This document shows, in pieces, positions 41,108 through 51,615 of a DNA stretch of 64,000 nucleotides. Each line of letters starts with the position of its first letter. The first letter of the stretch is position 1. Location: NCBI GenBank assembly GCA_027488985.1, contig JAIYAR010000010.1, forward strand, positions 248,001 through 312,000. Reading direction: 5' to 3'. Source of the DNA: Comamonadaceae bacterium (GTDB lineage: Bacteria > Pseudomonadota > Gammaproteobacteria > Burkholderiales > Burkholderiaceae_C). The notes beneath the pieces were generated by a model that made no database searches, was not told the DNA's origin, and saw nothing but the letters and a program-made list of their open reading frames with translations. Made by a program: the position numbers and the translations under genes.

Positions 41108-41662
41108 ATGAGCCTCTCCCCCTTTTTTCACCACCTGCGTAGCGCATACCAAGCCGAGCTGGACGATCTGGCTTCGGATTCCGAGGGCACCAACGTCCTC
41201 GCCAAAAAATTGGCCGAGCGCCGCAAAGAGCTCAGCTTCCTGATGAGCATGCTGGAGCTCAGTCCTGAAATGGTGGCGGTGGTGTTCCACCAAGGCTTCC
41301 GGTTCAAGCGGACAAATGTGATGGAAGACTTGGTGCGCCAGGAGTCTGAGGAGCTACCCGAGTGGGATACCCTGTCGGATTCGGTGGACCTGATGCCATG
41401 GGCACAGAACCTGGCACAACAGGTTTTGCAACAACACGCTGGGCCTTGGTTCATGAGCGTAGCAGCGGCCCTGGAGTATTTGCTGACCAAGCCGGATGCC
41501 CGCTTCGCACAAGCGGATGATTCCGATGACGAAGACGGTGACGACCGTGATGATATCGAACGCGACCCGGATGGCATGGATGAAGACGAGCGCCAGAGCC
41601 GCGTGAGCGAAGAAGAAGGCGCCGCTTGGATGGTCGAGCAAGGCTTCGACCACAAAGACTGA
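41108..41662 (+). CDS. Hypothetical acidic-tailed protein of the J-domain cluster
   Basis: This 184-residue protein is not recognised. The helical first two-thirds (MSLSPFFHHLRSAYQAELDD, then ERRKELSFLMSMLELSPEMV) is followed by a very acidic stretch (about 138-170, ADDSDDEDGDDRDDIERDP) and a short C-terminal motif (SEEEGAAWMVEQGFD). No membrane segment or signal peptide is visible. It starts 13 bp after the J-domain gene and ends 31 bp before the next unknown gene. Confidence 0.8.
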   Translation: MSLSPFFHHLRSAYQAELDDLASDSEGTNVLAKKLAERRKELSFLMSMLELSPEMVAVVFHQGFRFKRTNVMEDLVRQESEELPEWDTLSDSVDLMPWAQNLAQQVLQQHAGPWFMSVAAALEYLLTKPDARFAQADDSDDEDGDDRDDIERDPDGMDEDERQSRVSEEEGAAWMVEQGFDHKD

Positions 41663-41693
41663 TCCCTTACCTGTCACTCAAAGAGAACATCCC

Positions 41694-42443
41694 ATGAGCC
41701 AACTTGCCCTGATTGAAAAAACCCAGGCCCTCATTGCAGCAGGCGATATCGTCGGTGCCGAGTCGGTGTTGACCGAACTGGCAGACGCCGAAGGGGATGG
41801 CGCCCTGATGGTGGTGCTGGAGCAGTTGCCGCCCAAGGATATTTTGGCCGTCATCCGTGAATACGACGATTCCAAGGAATCCATCGTCAACCTGCTGATT
41901 ACGCCCCAGCAGTTTGCCCATGCGGTAGTGATCGAAAAGCAATACAAAGACCTAACCCGCACGCATCTGCGCGGAATGATGAACTCGGTGATCTTCCGGG
42001 AAGACGCAGATCCGATTGAATTCTTGACCGCCATCGGTGATCTGGAAGGCGGCAGCGAAGCACTGGCCGATTACTTCACCGAAAAGTGGAGCCGGGTCGA
42101 AGCCTTTGCCCGCAGCGGCACCTTCGACACAGTCGAAGATGATGGTGAAATTCTGTCGGAGCAGGCACTGTACCAATCCGCCTATGTACGCCCCCGGGTG
42201 GATCTGGACGAGGTGGCAGACCAGGACTGGATGCAAATGGCGTGGTTGCTGCGCCATGAACTCCCCGACTTGTTCATCGAAATGCTGATCGTGTTGCGCG
42301 CCAAAGCCCGAGCCTTTGATCTTGGGCTGGACGACGAAGAAGTACCGGAAGAGGAAGACGACGGCAAAGTGGAAACCGGCGACACCGACCGCGGCAAAGC
42401 GACGCCTGCTGCGCGTGACGACGACGAAGAATCTGCCATCTAA
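41694..42443 (+). CDS. Hypothetical acidic-tailed protein of the J-domain cluster (second)
   Basis: This 249-residue protein is not recognised. The N-terminal part resembles helical-repeat or magnesium-transporter (MgtE) N-domain-like patterns (LIEKTQALIAAGDIVGAESV, then LEQLPPKDILAVIREYDD); this is pattern only. The C-terminus is again strongly acidic (LGLDDEEVPEEEDDGKVETG, then ARDDDEESAI). A GAGAA ribosome binding site precedes the ATG. It lies 16 bp before the last gene of the cluster. Two adjacent soluble proteins with acidic tails suggest a common interaction partner. Confidence 0.8.
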   Translation: MSQLALIEKTQALIAAGDIVGAESVLTELADAEGDGALMVVLEQLPPKDILAVIREYDDSKESIVNLLITPQQFAHAVVIEKQYKDLTRTHLRGMMNSVIFREDADPIEFLTAIGDLEGGSEALADYFTEKWSRVEAFARSGTFDTVEDDGEILSEQALYQSAYVRPRVDLDEVADQDWMQMAWLLRHELPDLFIEMLIVLRAKARAFDLGLDDEEVPEEEDDGKVETGDTDRGKATPAARDDDEESAI

Positions 42444-42459
42444 GGCCAAAGCTACCGCC

Positions 42460-43677
42460 ATGTCTGCCGCACAGCAAGCTGTCTCCCTTTTTGACGATCG
42501 CCCATTTTTCGAAAAGGCACTGGCACATGGTGTGCGCCATGGCCTGATCGGGCAAGACAAACTCGATGCCATTTGTGCCGATGCGCCCAAAGGCATAGTG
42601 CAGATAGCCCGGTACTTCGGCACTGAGTATTTGCGACCGGAGCTGGAACTGGCCAAAGACCGCATCGTCAATCTGGTGAGCCTGCACCTGGCACACACAT
42701 CACAAGGCGACCTGCAAAAAGCCGCTGAGCTCCTGCGCGACAACAGCTTCCTGTCCCGCTCCAAAGCGGGCTCGGACATGCTGAAAGCACTGATCACCAT
42801 GCCGCAGACCACGCACTTCGGCATGAACGAACGCAGCGGCTTTCGCGATGAGCACATCCCCTTGCTCGCCAAATGGAGCCTGCGCCCTCTGGCCGACTAC
42901 CAGGCAGAACTGGCCACGCGCAGCCATGCGACGGCAGTGGTGGAAGCCGCCATCTGGATGGCCGCCCAGTTGGGAATGGATGCGGACGAACTGGAGGAAG
43001 CCGGTAAGGACGCTGAAGCTGTGATCCGAACTGCACTGCTGGCTATTGCCTGCAAACGCAGCACATTTCCGGACTGGGTTACCTTTGAAAAGATGATTCT
43101 TGCCCTGCGCAAGCGTTACCTGACCAAACCCGGCAAGCTCCCCCTGACGCTACCTGCAGACCTTCCTACCGAATGGCTGCCAGTGGTGGAGTCCGTGCGA
43201 GACTCTGTATGGGAAGACTCTGCGAAGTGGCTGGAATCCGCCGTGTCTGCACGCAAGCTGTTTGACCAAACACCCGCGTTCATAGGCCGCTATTTCTGGG
43301 TGGAAGACGCCATCAGTGAAATAGAGCAATTTGACAGGTCCGTTTCCAAAGCTTGGGCCAAAGCCACAGGAGGGAATGACGACGAAAGCTCTCTGCTTAC
43401 CCTTTTCCTGTGCATGGCAGCCGGCAGTAGCGCCAAGACTGTTTTGACTGAAAAGGCGGCGTCAACCTTGGTGAAAAAGATCCGCAAGTCGGGCCTGCAG
43501 CCGTCCTTGCCGTTGGAGTTCATTCGGGATCAAGCGCCTCCAGAACATCTGGAAGACTATGCAAGCATGTGGACCAACTTCATCGAAGAGGCGTCAGGCA
43601 TTTTGACAAGTGACCATGACTACACCTTTCAGGATGCAGTGGCCTTGCTTCGCAGGGAATGCAACATCATTTCCTGA
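42460..43677 (+). CDS. Hypothetical protein, last gene of the J-domain cluster
   Basis: This 405-residue soluble, largely helical protein was not recognised. The start at 42460 (MSAAQQAVSLFDDRPFFEKA) is chosen because it follows the previous stop by 16 bp; an in-frame ATG at 42316 lies inside the previous gene. Features are a possible helical array (DKLDAICADAPKGIVQIARY; AAELLRDNSFLSRSKAGSDM), HFGMNERSGFRDEH and a C-terminal domain with LPLEFIRDQAPPEHLEDYA. There are no transmembrane segments. It is convergent with the fucose operon, with 18 bp between stop codons. Confidence 0.8.
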   Translation: MSAAQQAVSLFDDRPFFEKALAHGVRHGLIGQDKLDAICADAPKGIVQIARYFGTEYLRPELELAKDRIVNLVSLHLAHTSQGDLQKAAELLRDNSFLSRSKAGSDMLKALITMPQTTHFGMNERSGFRDEHIPLLAKWSLRPLADYQAELATRSHATAVVEAAIWMAAQLGMDADELEEAGKDAEAVIRTALLAIACKRSTFPDWVTFEKMILALRKRYLTKPGKLPLTLPADLPTEWLPVVESVRDSVWEDSAKWLESAVSARKLFDQTPAFIGRYFWVEDAISEIEQFDRSVSKAWAKATGGNDDESSLLTLFLCMAAGSSAKTVLTEKAASTLVKKIRKSGLQPSLPLEFIRDQAPPEHLEDYASMWTNFIEEASGILTSDHDYTFQDAVALLRRECNIIS

Positions 43678-43695
43678 ACCTTTACGGGCTACTGT

Positions 43696-44825
<1,130 letters not shown>

Positions 44826-44841
44826 TCAGATTCGAAGCCCA

Positions 44842-45726
44842 TCAAGCTTCCGAATGCACATTCAGTCCATAGCAACGAATCGCATTGCCAGACCAGAACG
44901 CCTCTTGCTCGGTCATGGTCAGCCGGGCTTTCGCCCACTTTTGCACCAAGCCGTGCACCGCTTCATAAGGTGCCGCCAGCTGACAGACAGGCCAGTCCGA
45001 ACCGAACATCAAGCGGTGTGGGCCGAAGGCCTCCAGCGCCTGGTCAAAACATGTCCACATGATCTTGCCGTCGGTGGGACTGATGCCATTGCCGGACTTC
45101 CACTCGGTTTCAGTAACCAGCCCAGACAACTTGCAGACTACATGCGGCAACGTTGCGAGACTCCGGATGTTGCTCAACCATCGGGATGGCACCTCGGGAT
45201 TGGCCTGCCAATCACGGACAGACGGTTTGCCCAAGTGATCCAACACAAGCCAATGTCCATCGTGCTTCGCACAAAAAGAAGCTACTCCCGGCAATTGGTG
45301 ATCAAACACCAACACATCGTAGACCAGACCCGCGCGCTGTACCGCCCGTAAACCGGCCGCATTCCGAGGGTTGTGAAGCCAGGCAATAACATCCGCCTCG
45401 TCCTGCAATATGTGCCGTATTCCACGCATGGCCGGATGCGCCGTCCATCGCTCCAGGTGCGCTTCAAGGTTCGGCGCTGCCAGATCCGCCCAGCCCACGA
45501 CGCCCAACACTTCCGGGTGGTTGTCGGCGACCTTGAGCAAGAAATCCGTCTCATCCACCAGAGTGCGTGCCTGCACTGCCACTACGCCATCAACACCGGC
45601 AGCCCGCATCGCGTCTTCGCAATCAATGGGCATGCAGTCTTTACGCAACTCCGGCATGGAGTCTTCGATCCACGGAAACTCCGCGGCCCGGTAGCGCCAA
45701 TAGTGCTGGTGGGTGTCAATCTTCAT
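44842..45726 (-). CDS. L-fuconolactonase (amidohydrolase superfamily)
   Basis: This 294-residue TIM-barrel hydrolase begins MKIDTHQHYWRYRAAEFPWI, with the HxH metal motif. FDHQLPG, HWLVLDHLGKPSV and, at the end, RLMFGSDWPVCQLA (metal-binding Asp) follow in family order (Amidohydro_2, cog3618 lactonases). It opens L-fucono-1,5-lactone to L-fuconate. The start overlaps the dehydratase stop by 4 bp, which couples the two. Confidence 0.92.
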   Translation of the reverse strand: MKIDTHQHYWRYRAAEFPWIEDSMPELRKDCMPIDCEDAMRAAGVDGVVAVQARTLVDETDFLLKVADNHPEVLGVVGWADLAAPNLEAHLERWTAHPAMRGIRHILQDEADVIAWLHNPRNAAGLRAVQRAGLVYDVLVFDHQLPGVASFCAKHDGHWLVLDHLGKPSVRDWQANPEVPSRWLSNIRSLATLPHVVCKLSGLVTETEWKSGNGISPTDGKIMWTCFDQALEAFGPHRLMFGSDWPVCQLAAPYEAVHGLVQKWAKARLTMTEQEAFWSGNAIRCYGLNVHSEA

Positions 45727-47015
45727 ACCGCAACCATACGGGGCTTGTGGGTGTATTCAAGAAGTGACTCGGGTTTCATCTGAATGGAAAAACCTGGCGC
45801 TACAGGTGGCATGTACGCTGCGTTTTTGATGACACAGGGTTCAATGAAATGCTCATGCAAGTGATCCACAAACTCAATCACACGCCCTTCCCGTGTCCCG
45901 GCAATGCACAAGTAGTCAATCATCGAGAGGTGCTGCACGTACTCACACAAGCCCACGCCTCCCGCATGTGGACACACCGGCAAGTTGTACTTGGCGGCCA
46001 TTAGCATCACCGCCAGAATTTCGTTCACGCCGCCCAAGCGGCATGAATCGATTTGCACCACATCGATCGCTCCGCGCATGATCAACTGCTTGAAGATGAT
46101 GCGGTTCTGGCACATCTCGCCCGTCGCAACTTTTACGGGGTGAACGCCTTCACGAATGACGCGATGCCCCTCAATGTCGTCCGGACTGGTTGGCTCCTCA
46201 ATGAACCAGGGCTTTGCGAAGGCCAGCTCGCGCACCCATTCCACTGCCTGATTGACTTCCCAGACCTGGTTGGCATCAATCATCAAATGCCGCTCGGGCC
46301 CCAAGACCTCACGAGCGATACGCAGGCGCCGGATATCGTCCGCCTTGTCACGTCCGACTTTGAGCTTGATGTGGTTAAAGCCTGCATCGGTAGCTTCCTT
46401 GCACAAGCGGCGCAGTTTGTCATCGTCGTACCCCAACCAACCCGCTGATGTGGTGTAACACGGGTAGCCTTCGCGGCGAAGTGTCTCCATACGCTGTGCT
46501 TTGCCCGCCACGCGCTCTTGCAATATTGCCAAAGCTTCCTCTGGCGTGATGCAATCCGTGATGTAACGGAAGTCAATCAGCTTCACCAACTCCTCAGGGC
46601 TCATTCGAGCCACCAGTTCCCACACCGGCACGCCCTCCAACTTGGCCCAGAGGTCCCACACCGCGTTCACCACCGCACCGGTGGCCAGATGGATGGCACC
46701 TTTGTCCGGTCCGATCCAGCGCAACTGGCTGTCCGAGGTGATGTAGCGCCAAAAACGGCCCATGTCCGCGGCCACCCAATCCATGTCCAGTCCAACTACC
46801 AGATGTCGCATGGCTTCGATCGCCGCACAGCAGATCTCGTTGCCGCGCCCGATGGTGAATGTCAATCCATGGCCCTCCACGCCTGCGCGGTCGGTTTCCA
46901 GGATGACATAGGCGGCCGAATAGTCCGGATCCGGGTTCATCGCATCCGAACCATCCAAATGTTGAGACGTGGGGAAGCGCACGTCCACGACGCGCATGCT
47001 GGTGACTTTGGTCAT
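45723..47015 (-). CDS. L-fuconate dehydratase (enolase superfamily)
   Basis: This 430-residue enzyme converts L-fuconate to 2-keto-3-deoxy-L-fuconate. Family landmarks include SDAMNPDPDYSAAYV near the N-terminus, HIKLKVGRD (the catalytic KxK-type lysine), MIDANQVW (metal Asp), EEPTSPDDIEGH, QIDSCRLGG and PHAGGVGLCEYVQH with the catalytic His. Length and motifs agree with Xanthomonas and human (ENOSF1) fuconate dehydratases. It lies between the FAH-type hydrolase (1-bp gap) and the lactonase. Confidence 0.95.
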   Translation of the reverse strand: MTKVTSMRVVDVRFPTSQHLDGSDAMNPDPDYSAAYVILETDRAGVEGHGLTFTIGRGNEICCAAIEAMRHLVVGLDMDWVAADMGRFWRYITSDSQLRWIGPDKGAIHLATGAVVNAVWDLWAKLEGVPVWELVARMSPEELVKLIDFRYITDCITPEEALAILQERVAGKAQRMETLRREGYPCYTTSAGWLGYDDDKLRRLCKEATDAGFNHIKLKVGRDKADDIRRLRIAREVLGPERHLMIDANQVWEVNQAVEWVRELAFAKPWFIEEPTSPDDIEGHRVIREGVHPVKVATGEMCQNRIIFKQLIMRGAIDVVQIDSCRLGGVNEILAVMLMAAKYNLPVCPHAGGVGLCEYVQHLSMIDYLCIAGTREGRVIEFVDHLHEHFIEPCVIKNAAYMPPVAPGFSIQMKPESLLEYTHKPRMVAV

Positions 47016-47016
47016 A

Positions 47017-47871
47017 TCAGGCCTGTTTGGTTATTTGTGTTTGTGTTCCCAGGCCCTCGATGCCCAGATGAATGGTTTGTCCTGCACGCAGGTAAACCGG
47101 AGGTTTCTGGCCCATGCCAACGCCGGGCGGGGTGCCGGTCGAAATCACATCACCGGGCTGCAGACTCATGAAGCGGCTCAGATAGGAAATCAGAAACTTC
47201 ACTCCGTACACCATGGTCGAAGTGCTACCGTTTTGATAACGCTTGCCATCAACGTCCAGCCACATGGCGAGGGCTTGTGGATCCGGCACCTCATCCGCAG
47301 TCACCAGCCAGGGGCCGGTAGGGCCGAAGGAATCGCAGCCCTTGCCCTTGTCCCAGGTGCCACTTCGTTCAAGTTGGTATTCACGCTCGGAGACATCGTT
47401 CACCACGCAATAGCCGGCAACATGGGACATTGCGTCCGCCTCTTCGATGTAACGGCCGCCTTTGCCGATCACTACCCCGAGCTCCACTTCCCAATCGGTT
47501 TTCAAAGAGCCGCGGGGAATTTCCACTGCATCGTCTGGCCCGACAACGGCACTCGTCCATTTATTGAAAACAACAGGCTCCGGTGGAACCTGCATGCCAC
47601 TTTCGGCCGCGTGGTCAGAATAGTTCAAACCAATGCAGATGAACTTGCCTACGTTGCCCACACAAGCACCGAGGCGCAAATCTTTTTGGGGAATTCCATC
47701 TACCAAAGGCAGATTACTCACGACAACGCCACGCAAACGGTCAAGGCTTTCCGGCAGCAAAGCTGCTCCACCGACATCGGTAATGTGTGCGGAAAGGTCA
47801 CGCACCCGGCCTTGGGCATCCAACACTCCCGGCTTTTCCTGGCCTGGCAATCCGTAGCGTACAAATTTCAC
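47017..47871 (-). CDS. FAH-family hydrolase, 2,4-diketo-3-deoxy-L-fuconate hydrolase type
   Basis: This 284-residue fumarylacetoacetate-hydrolase-family protein has the metal-binding WEVELGVVIGKGGRYI, CVVNDVSEREYQ and GDVISTGTPPGVGMG. The context fixes its probable substrate: after the second dehydrogenase of the operon, 2,4-diketo-3-deoxy-L-fuconate is cleaved to pyruvate and L-lactate. It is separated from the binding-protein gene upstream by 125 bp with three hairpins. The family also includes rhamnonate-pathway enzymes, which are an alternative. Confidence 0.9.
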   Translation of the reverse strand: MKFVRYGLPGQEKPGVLDAQGRVRDLSAHITDVGGAALLPESLDRLRGVVVSNLPLVDGIPQKDLRLGACVGNVGKFICIGLNYSDHAAESGMQVPPEPVVFNKWTSAVVGPDDAVEIPRGSLKTDWEVELGVVIGKGGRYIEEADAMSHVAGYCVVNDVSEREYQLERSGTWDKGKGCDSFGPTGPWLVTADEVPDPQALAMWLDVDGKRYQNGSTSTMVYGVKFLISYLSRFMSLQPGDVISTGTPPGVGMGQKPPVYLRAGQTIHLGIEGLGTQTQITKQA

Positions 47872-47902
47872 AGTCTTTCCCTTTCAAACAATAGCAAACA
47901 GG

Positions 47903-47984
47903 GCACCCTCGGAACTGGCTTTGCCAAGCTGCAGGGTGCGCCCCCTCCCGCAGCAGCGAGAGAGGGGGTAGCGGCAAAGCCGCT
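47903..47984. other. Three consecutive hairpins between binding-protein and hydrolase genes
   Basis: Three inverted repeats follow each other: GCACCCT (47903-47909) with AGGGTGC (47933-47939), CCCCCTC (47941-47947) with GAGGGGG (47962-47968), and AGCGGC-AAA-GCCGCT (47970-47984). No T-run follows on the minus strand. They probably protect the upstream transporter mRNA or attenuate transcription into the enzyme genes. Confidence 0.65.
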
Positions 47985-47996
47985 CAAGAGGTGATT

Positions 47997-48941
47997 TCAG
48001 TCGTAGAGAACCGCCGCAATCTTGGCGTCCTTCATATTGGTCTTGTCGTAGTAGTAGAAGCCGGTATCGATGATCTTGGGCAACTTCTCACCCTTGAGTG
48101 CCTTCACAGCAGCTTCCACCGTCTTGTAGCCAATGCCCACCGGGTTCTGGGTAATTGCACCGGCAATCGTGCCGTCATTGATCATGTCCTTCTGGGCTTT
48201 GCCAGAGTCAAAACCGATGATGACCACACCACTCTTCTTGGCTTCTTTCAGACCCTTGCCCGCACCGATGGCAGACCCCTCGTTGGTGCCGAAGATGCCC
48301 TTGAGCTTGGGGTAGGCTTGAGTCAGGGTCTTGGCAATTTCAGCCGACTTCAGGTGGTCGCCACCGCCGTACTGGATGTCCACCACCTTGATCTTGGGGT
48401 ACTTGGCCTTGATGCGGTCCACAAAACCATCGCGGCGACCGGTACCGGTCGTGCTGGTCTGGTCGTGTCCGATCACTGCCACTTCGCCTTCGCCACCGAT
48501 TTTTTCAGCCATTTTGTCGGCAGCCAAGGCAGCCGCAGCTTTGCTATCGGTTTGCGCAGTCGTCACCACGATGTCGCTGTCAACGCCGGAGTCAAATGCG
48601 ATGACTGGAATTTTGGCGGCCTGGGCCTTTTTCAAGAGCGGGATGGCGGCCTTGCTGTCCAAGGCGGCAAAACCGATCGCTTTGGGGTTCTTGGCCAATG
48701 CAGCAGAGAGCATGTCGATCTGCTTGTCCACTTGCTGTTCAGTTTCAGGTCCCTCAAAAGTCACCTTGACCTTGTAGTCTTTGGCAGCCTGGTCGGCACC
48801 TTGCTTCACGGCTTGCCAGAACTGGTGCTGGAAGCCTTTGGAGATCAAGGGAATATAGATTTCCTGTGCGGTAGCGAAGCTGGAAAAGCCAGCCAGTGCG
48901 AGGCCGGCGGTCAGTGCCAGCAATTGTCGTTTTGCATTCAT
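47997..48941 (-). CDS. Sugar-binding protein of ABC importer (RbsB-like)
   Basis: This 314-residue periplasmic protein has a signal peptide (MNAKRQLLALTAGLALAGFS, cleavage after ATA). The mature part has the Peripla_BP_4 fold: IYIPLISKGFQHQFWQAVKQ, then KVTFEGPETEQQVDKQIDML, IAFDSGVDSD and IFGTNEGSAIGAGKG. Such proteins bind a monosaccharide; given the operon this is probably L-fucose or a similar 6-deoxy sugar. It follows the permease gene by 89 bp. Confidence 0.93.
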   Translation of the reverse strand: MNAKRQLLALTAGLALAGFSSFATAQEIYIPLISKGFQHQFWQAVKQGADQAAKDYKVKVTFEGPETEQQVDKQIDMLSAALAKNPKAIGFAALDSKAAIPLLKKAQAAKIPVIAFDSGVDSDIVVTTAQTDSKAAAALAADKMAEKIGGEGEVAVIGHDQTSTTGTGRRDGFVDRIKAKYPKIKVVDIQYGGGDHLKSAEIAKTLTQAYPKLKGIFGTNEGSAIGAGKGLKEAKKSGVVIIGFDSGKAQKDMINDGTIAGAITQNPVGIGYKTVEAAVKALKGEKLPKIIDTGFYYYDKTNMKDAKIAAVLYD

Positions 48942-49030
48942 GGTTTGTCTCCTGATGGATAGGTTATTGCTTTCAACGGAATCACGAAAAACTCAAACAG
49001 GTTGGTGGCGTATGCGGCTGCCTGGTCTCC

Positions 49031-50029
49031 TTATTTCTTGTTGCGGCGCAGGTTGTCGGTGTAGACCGCGAGAATGATGATGAGACCCGTCAACACCATC
49101 TGCCACTCCTGGGCGACCGACATGATGCGCAGACCATTGATAAGAACACTCATGATGAAGGCACCGATGATGGTGCCCAGAATCGTGCCCACGCCGCCGC
49201 TGAGCGAAGTGCCGCCAATCACCACCGCGGCAATCGCATCCAGCTCGTAACCCTGCCCCAAAGCCGGCTGTGCAGAGTTCAACCGCGAAGCAATTAGCAG
49301 GCCGGCAATGCCACAGATTCCGCCTGCAAAGGTATAGATGATGACCTTCCAGCGGTCCACGTTCACCCCGGACAAGCGCACTGCCTCTTCATTGCTGCCC
49401 AGCGCAAAGGTGTAGCGGCCGAGCGCTGTTTTGTTCAAGACCACTGCGCATACCACCGCCACGATGAACATGATCAGTACACCGTTGGGAATGGGAAAGG
49501 AAGGAATCAAATCACCTATCAGCGAGCCCAATGCAATCTGGTCAAAGCCCTCCACATCGCTGAAATAGATCGGGCGGGTGTTCGTGATGATGAGCGATAC
49601 CCCCTTGAGCAACATCATCATGCCCAGGGTGGCAATAAATGGCGGCACTTTCAGTTTGGTAATGGCCAGACCCGAAATTGCACCACACACACAGCCCATT
49701 CCGATCGCCAGTGCGATGCCCAGTGGCATGGGTAAACCGAGATTCACCATGAACACTCCGGCCATCACGGCACAAAAGGTCATCAGCACGCCTACGGACA
49801 AGTCGATGCCCGAAGTGATGATGATGAAGGTGCTGGCGATTGCCAGAACCCCAATCACGGTAGTGGACTGCAAGATGCCGATGATGTTGTCCTGTGTCAT
49901 GAAGGCGTCCGGCTTGAGCACCGTGAACACCAGAATCAAGGCGATCAAGCTGGCGAAGGCCAGCATTTTTTGCTTGGCCTGCCCACCGCTTGCGCGGACT
50001 GGTTCTTTGGCGTCTTTCTTCGCATTCAT
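49031..50029 (-). CDS. Sugar ABC transporter permease (RbsC-like)
   Basis: This 332-residue membrane protein of the BPD_transp_2 family has about eight to ten hydrophobic segments. ITSGIDLSVGVLMTF, FIATLGMMMLLKGVSL, ALGSNEEAVRLSGVNV (coupling loop) and AAVVIGGTSLSGGVGTILGT are the standard landmarks of ribose/xylose-type permeases. It probably forms a homodimer with the ATPase encoded 47 bp upstream. Confidence 0.94.
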   Translation of the reverse strand: MNAKKDAKEPVRASGGQAKQKMLAFASLIALILVFTVLKPDAFMTQDNIIGILQSTTVIGVLAIASTFIIITSGIDLSVGVLMTFCAVMAGVFMVNLGLPMPLGIALAIGMGCVCGAISGLAITKLKVPPFIATLGMMMLLKGVSLIITNTRPIYFSDVEGFDQIALGSLIGDLIPSFPIPNGVLIMFIVAVVCAVVLNKTALGRYTFALGSNEEAVRLSGVNVDRWKVIIYTFAGGICGIAGLLIASRLNSAQPALGQGYELDAIAAVVIGGTSLSGGVGTILGTIIGAFIMSVLINGLRIMSVAQEWQMVLTGLIIILAVYTDNLRRNKK

Positions 50030-50076
50030 GTCGCTATCCCGTCTGATTCAAGTTAAATCTTTGCCATCGTGGGCGT

Positions 50077-51588
50077 TCACGCGGCCATGGTTTCGCGGCG
50101 CGTGGCGAGCTCCATCAGGCTTTCCTGACTGGCTTGATCACCTCGAACCTCACCGGTGATCCGACCTTCACACATCACCAGGATGCGGTGGCTCAATAAC
50201 AGTACTTCCGGCAATTCGCTGGAGATCACCACAATGGCCCGCCCTTGCGCGGCAAGATCGTTCAGTAGCTTGTAAATTTCGCTTTTTGCGCCTACGTCGA
50301 TGCCACGCGTAGGCTCATCAAAAATCAAAACCTCGCAGTCCTGCACCAGCCACTTCGCAATCACCACTTTCTGTTGATTGCCGCCCGAGAGCAGCTTGGA
50401 TATTTGATGGATGGAGGGTGTCTTGATACGCAGCTTCTCCACCATGGAACTTGAGACTTCTGCGATGGCGCTTTTGTTCAGGAAAATGCCCCCCCACAAC
50501 CAGCGCGCGAGACTCGGCAAGGTAATGTTGGCTGCCACATCCATTCCAGTGGCCAGGCCGAAATGCTTGCGGTCCTCTGACAAGTAGCCGATGCCCGCAT
50601 TCACTGCATCCTGCGGTGACCGCAATTGCACCACCCTGCCGGCAACACGTACCTCGCCCGAGTCCACAGGATCAGCGCCAAAAACGGCACGCGCCACCTC
50701 GGTCCTTCCGGCTCCCATCAATCCGGCAAACCCCAGAATCTCTCCCCGACGCACACGAAAACTCACATCCCTGATGGCGCGACCCCGGTTGAGCCCCATC
50801 ACCTCCAACAAAACATCATTGGCAGACGTATCAGGTATGTGCTTGTCCGATTGCTCCAATTGGCGACCGACCATCATGGCAATCACTTGCGACATGGGTG
50901 TGTGGGCAGGCACGGTGTCGATATAGCTGCCATCCCGCATGACCGTGATGCGGTCTGCAATGCGCTGAATTTCATCCATCTTGTGGGAGATATAGACGAT
51001 TCCAACACCCTCACTTTTGAGCTGACGGATGATGCGGAAAAGTTCTTCAATTTCCGCATTGTTCAAGGCCGCTGTAGGCTCGTCCATGATGAGCACACGC
51101 GACTTGAAGGACAGTGCTTTCGCAATCTCCACCATCTGCTGCTTGGCCACCGTGAGGTCCGAGATGCAGGTTGACGGCTCCATTCGCAGGTTTAGCCGTG
51201 CAAAAAGTGCGCGAGCGTCCTCATTCAATGTCTCTTCATCAAGCAGCCAGCCTCCGGCCTTGCGCGGTTCCCGCCCCAGAAAGATGTTTTGTGCCGCCGT
51301 CAAATGCGGCATCAAATGCAACTCCTGGTGGATGATGCCTATCGCCATTGACTGGGCGTGGGCCGGGCTTTGAATGTCCACCGCAACGCCATTCGAAAGG
51401 ACTTCTCCGCCATCCTTCTGGTAGACACCGGCCAGGATTTTCATAAGGGTGGACTTGCCGGCACCGTTTTCACCCATCAAGGCATGGACTTCACCCGCCA
51501 TCAAGTCGAAACGTACACCGTCCAGCGCCTTCACACCCGGGAAGGATTTGCTGAGATTGCGTACCTCAATCAAAGGTGGCGTCGACAT
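50077..51588 (-). CDS. Sugar ABC transporter ATPase, two-domain (RbsA-like)
   Basis: This 503-residue protein has two ABC domains. Walker [15 protein letters not shown] is at about 38-51, signature [15 protein letters not shown] and Walker [11 protein letters not shown] follow. The second domain has the degenerate [14 protein letters not shown], then [15 protein letters not shown] and [12 protein letters not shown], as in RbsA/MglA. It powers monosaccharide uptake with the downstream permease and binding protein. It lies 27 bp after the first dehydrogenase gene of the operon. Confidence 0.95.
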   Translation of the reverse strand: MSTPPLIEVRNLSKSFPGVKALDGVRFDLMAGEVHALMGENGAGKSTLMKILAGVYQKDGGEVLSNGVAVDIQSPAHAQSMAIGIIHQELHLMPHLTAAQNIFLGREPRKAGGWLLDEETLNEDARALFARLNLRMEPSTCISDLTVAKQQMVEIAKALSFKSRVLIMDEPTAALNNAEIEELFRIIRQLKSEGVGIVYISHKMDEIQRIADRITVMRDGSYIDTVPAHTPMSQVIAMMVGRQLEQSDKHIPDTSANDVLLEVMGLNRGRAIRDVSFRVRRGEILGFAGLMGAGRTEVARAVFGADPVDSGEVRVAGRVVQLRSPQDAVNAGIGYLSEDRKHFGLATGMDVAANITLPSLARWLWGGIFLNKSAIAEVSSSMVEKLRIKTPSIHQISKLLSGGNQQKVVIAKWLVQDCEVLIFDEPTRGIDVGAKSEIYKLLNDLAAQGRAIVVISSELPEVLLLSHRILVMCEGRITGEVRGDQASQESLMELATRRETMAA

Positions 51589-51615
51589 AGTCGGGTTGCT
51601 CCTCTTTCGTCCACG

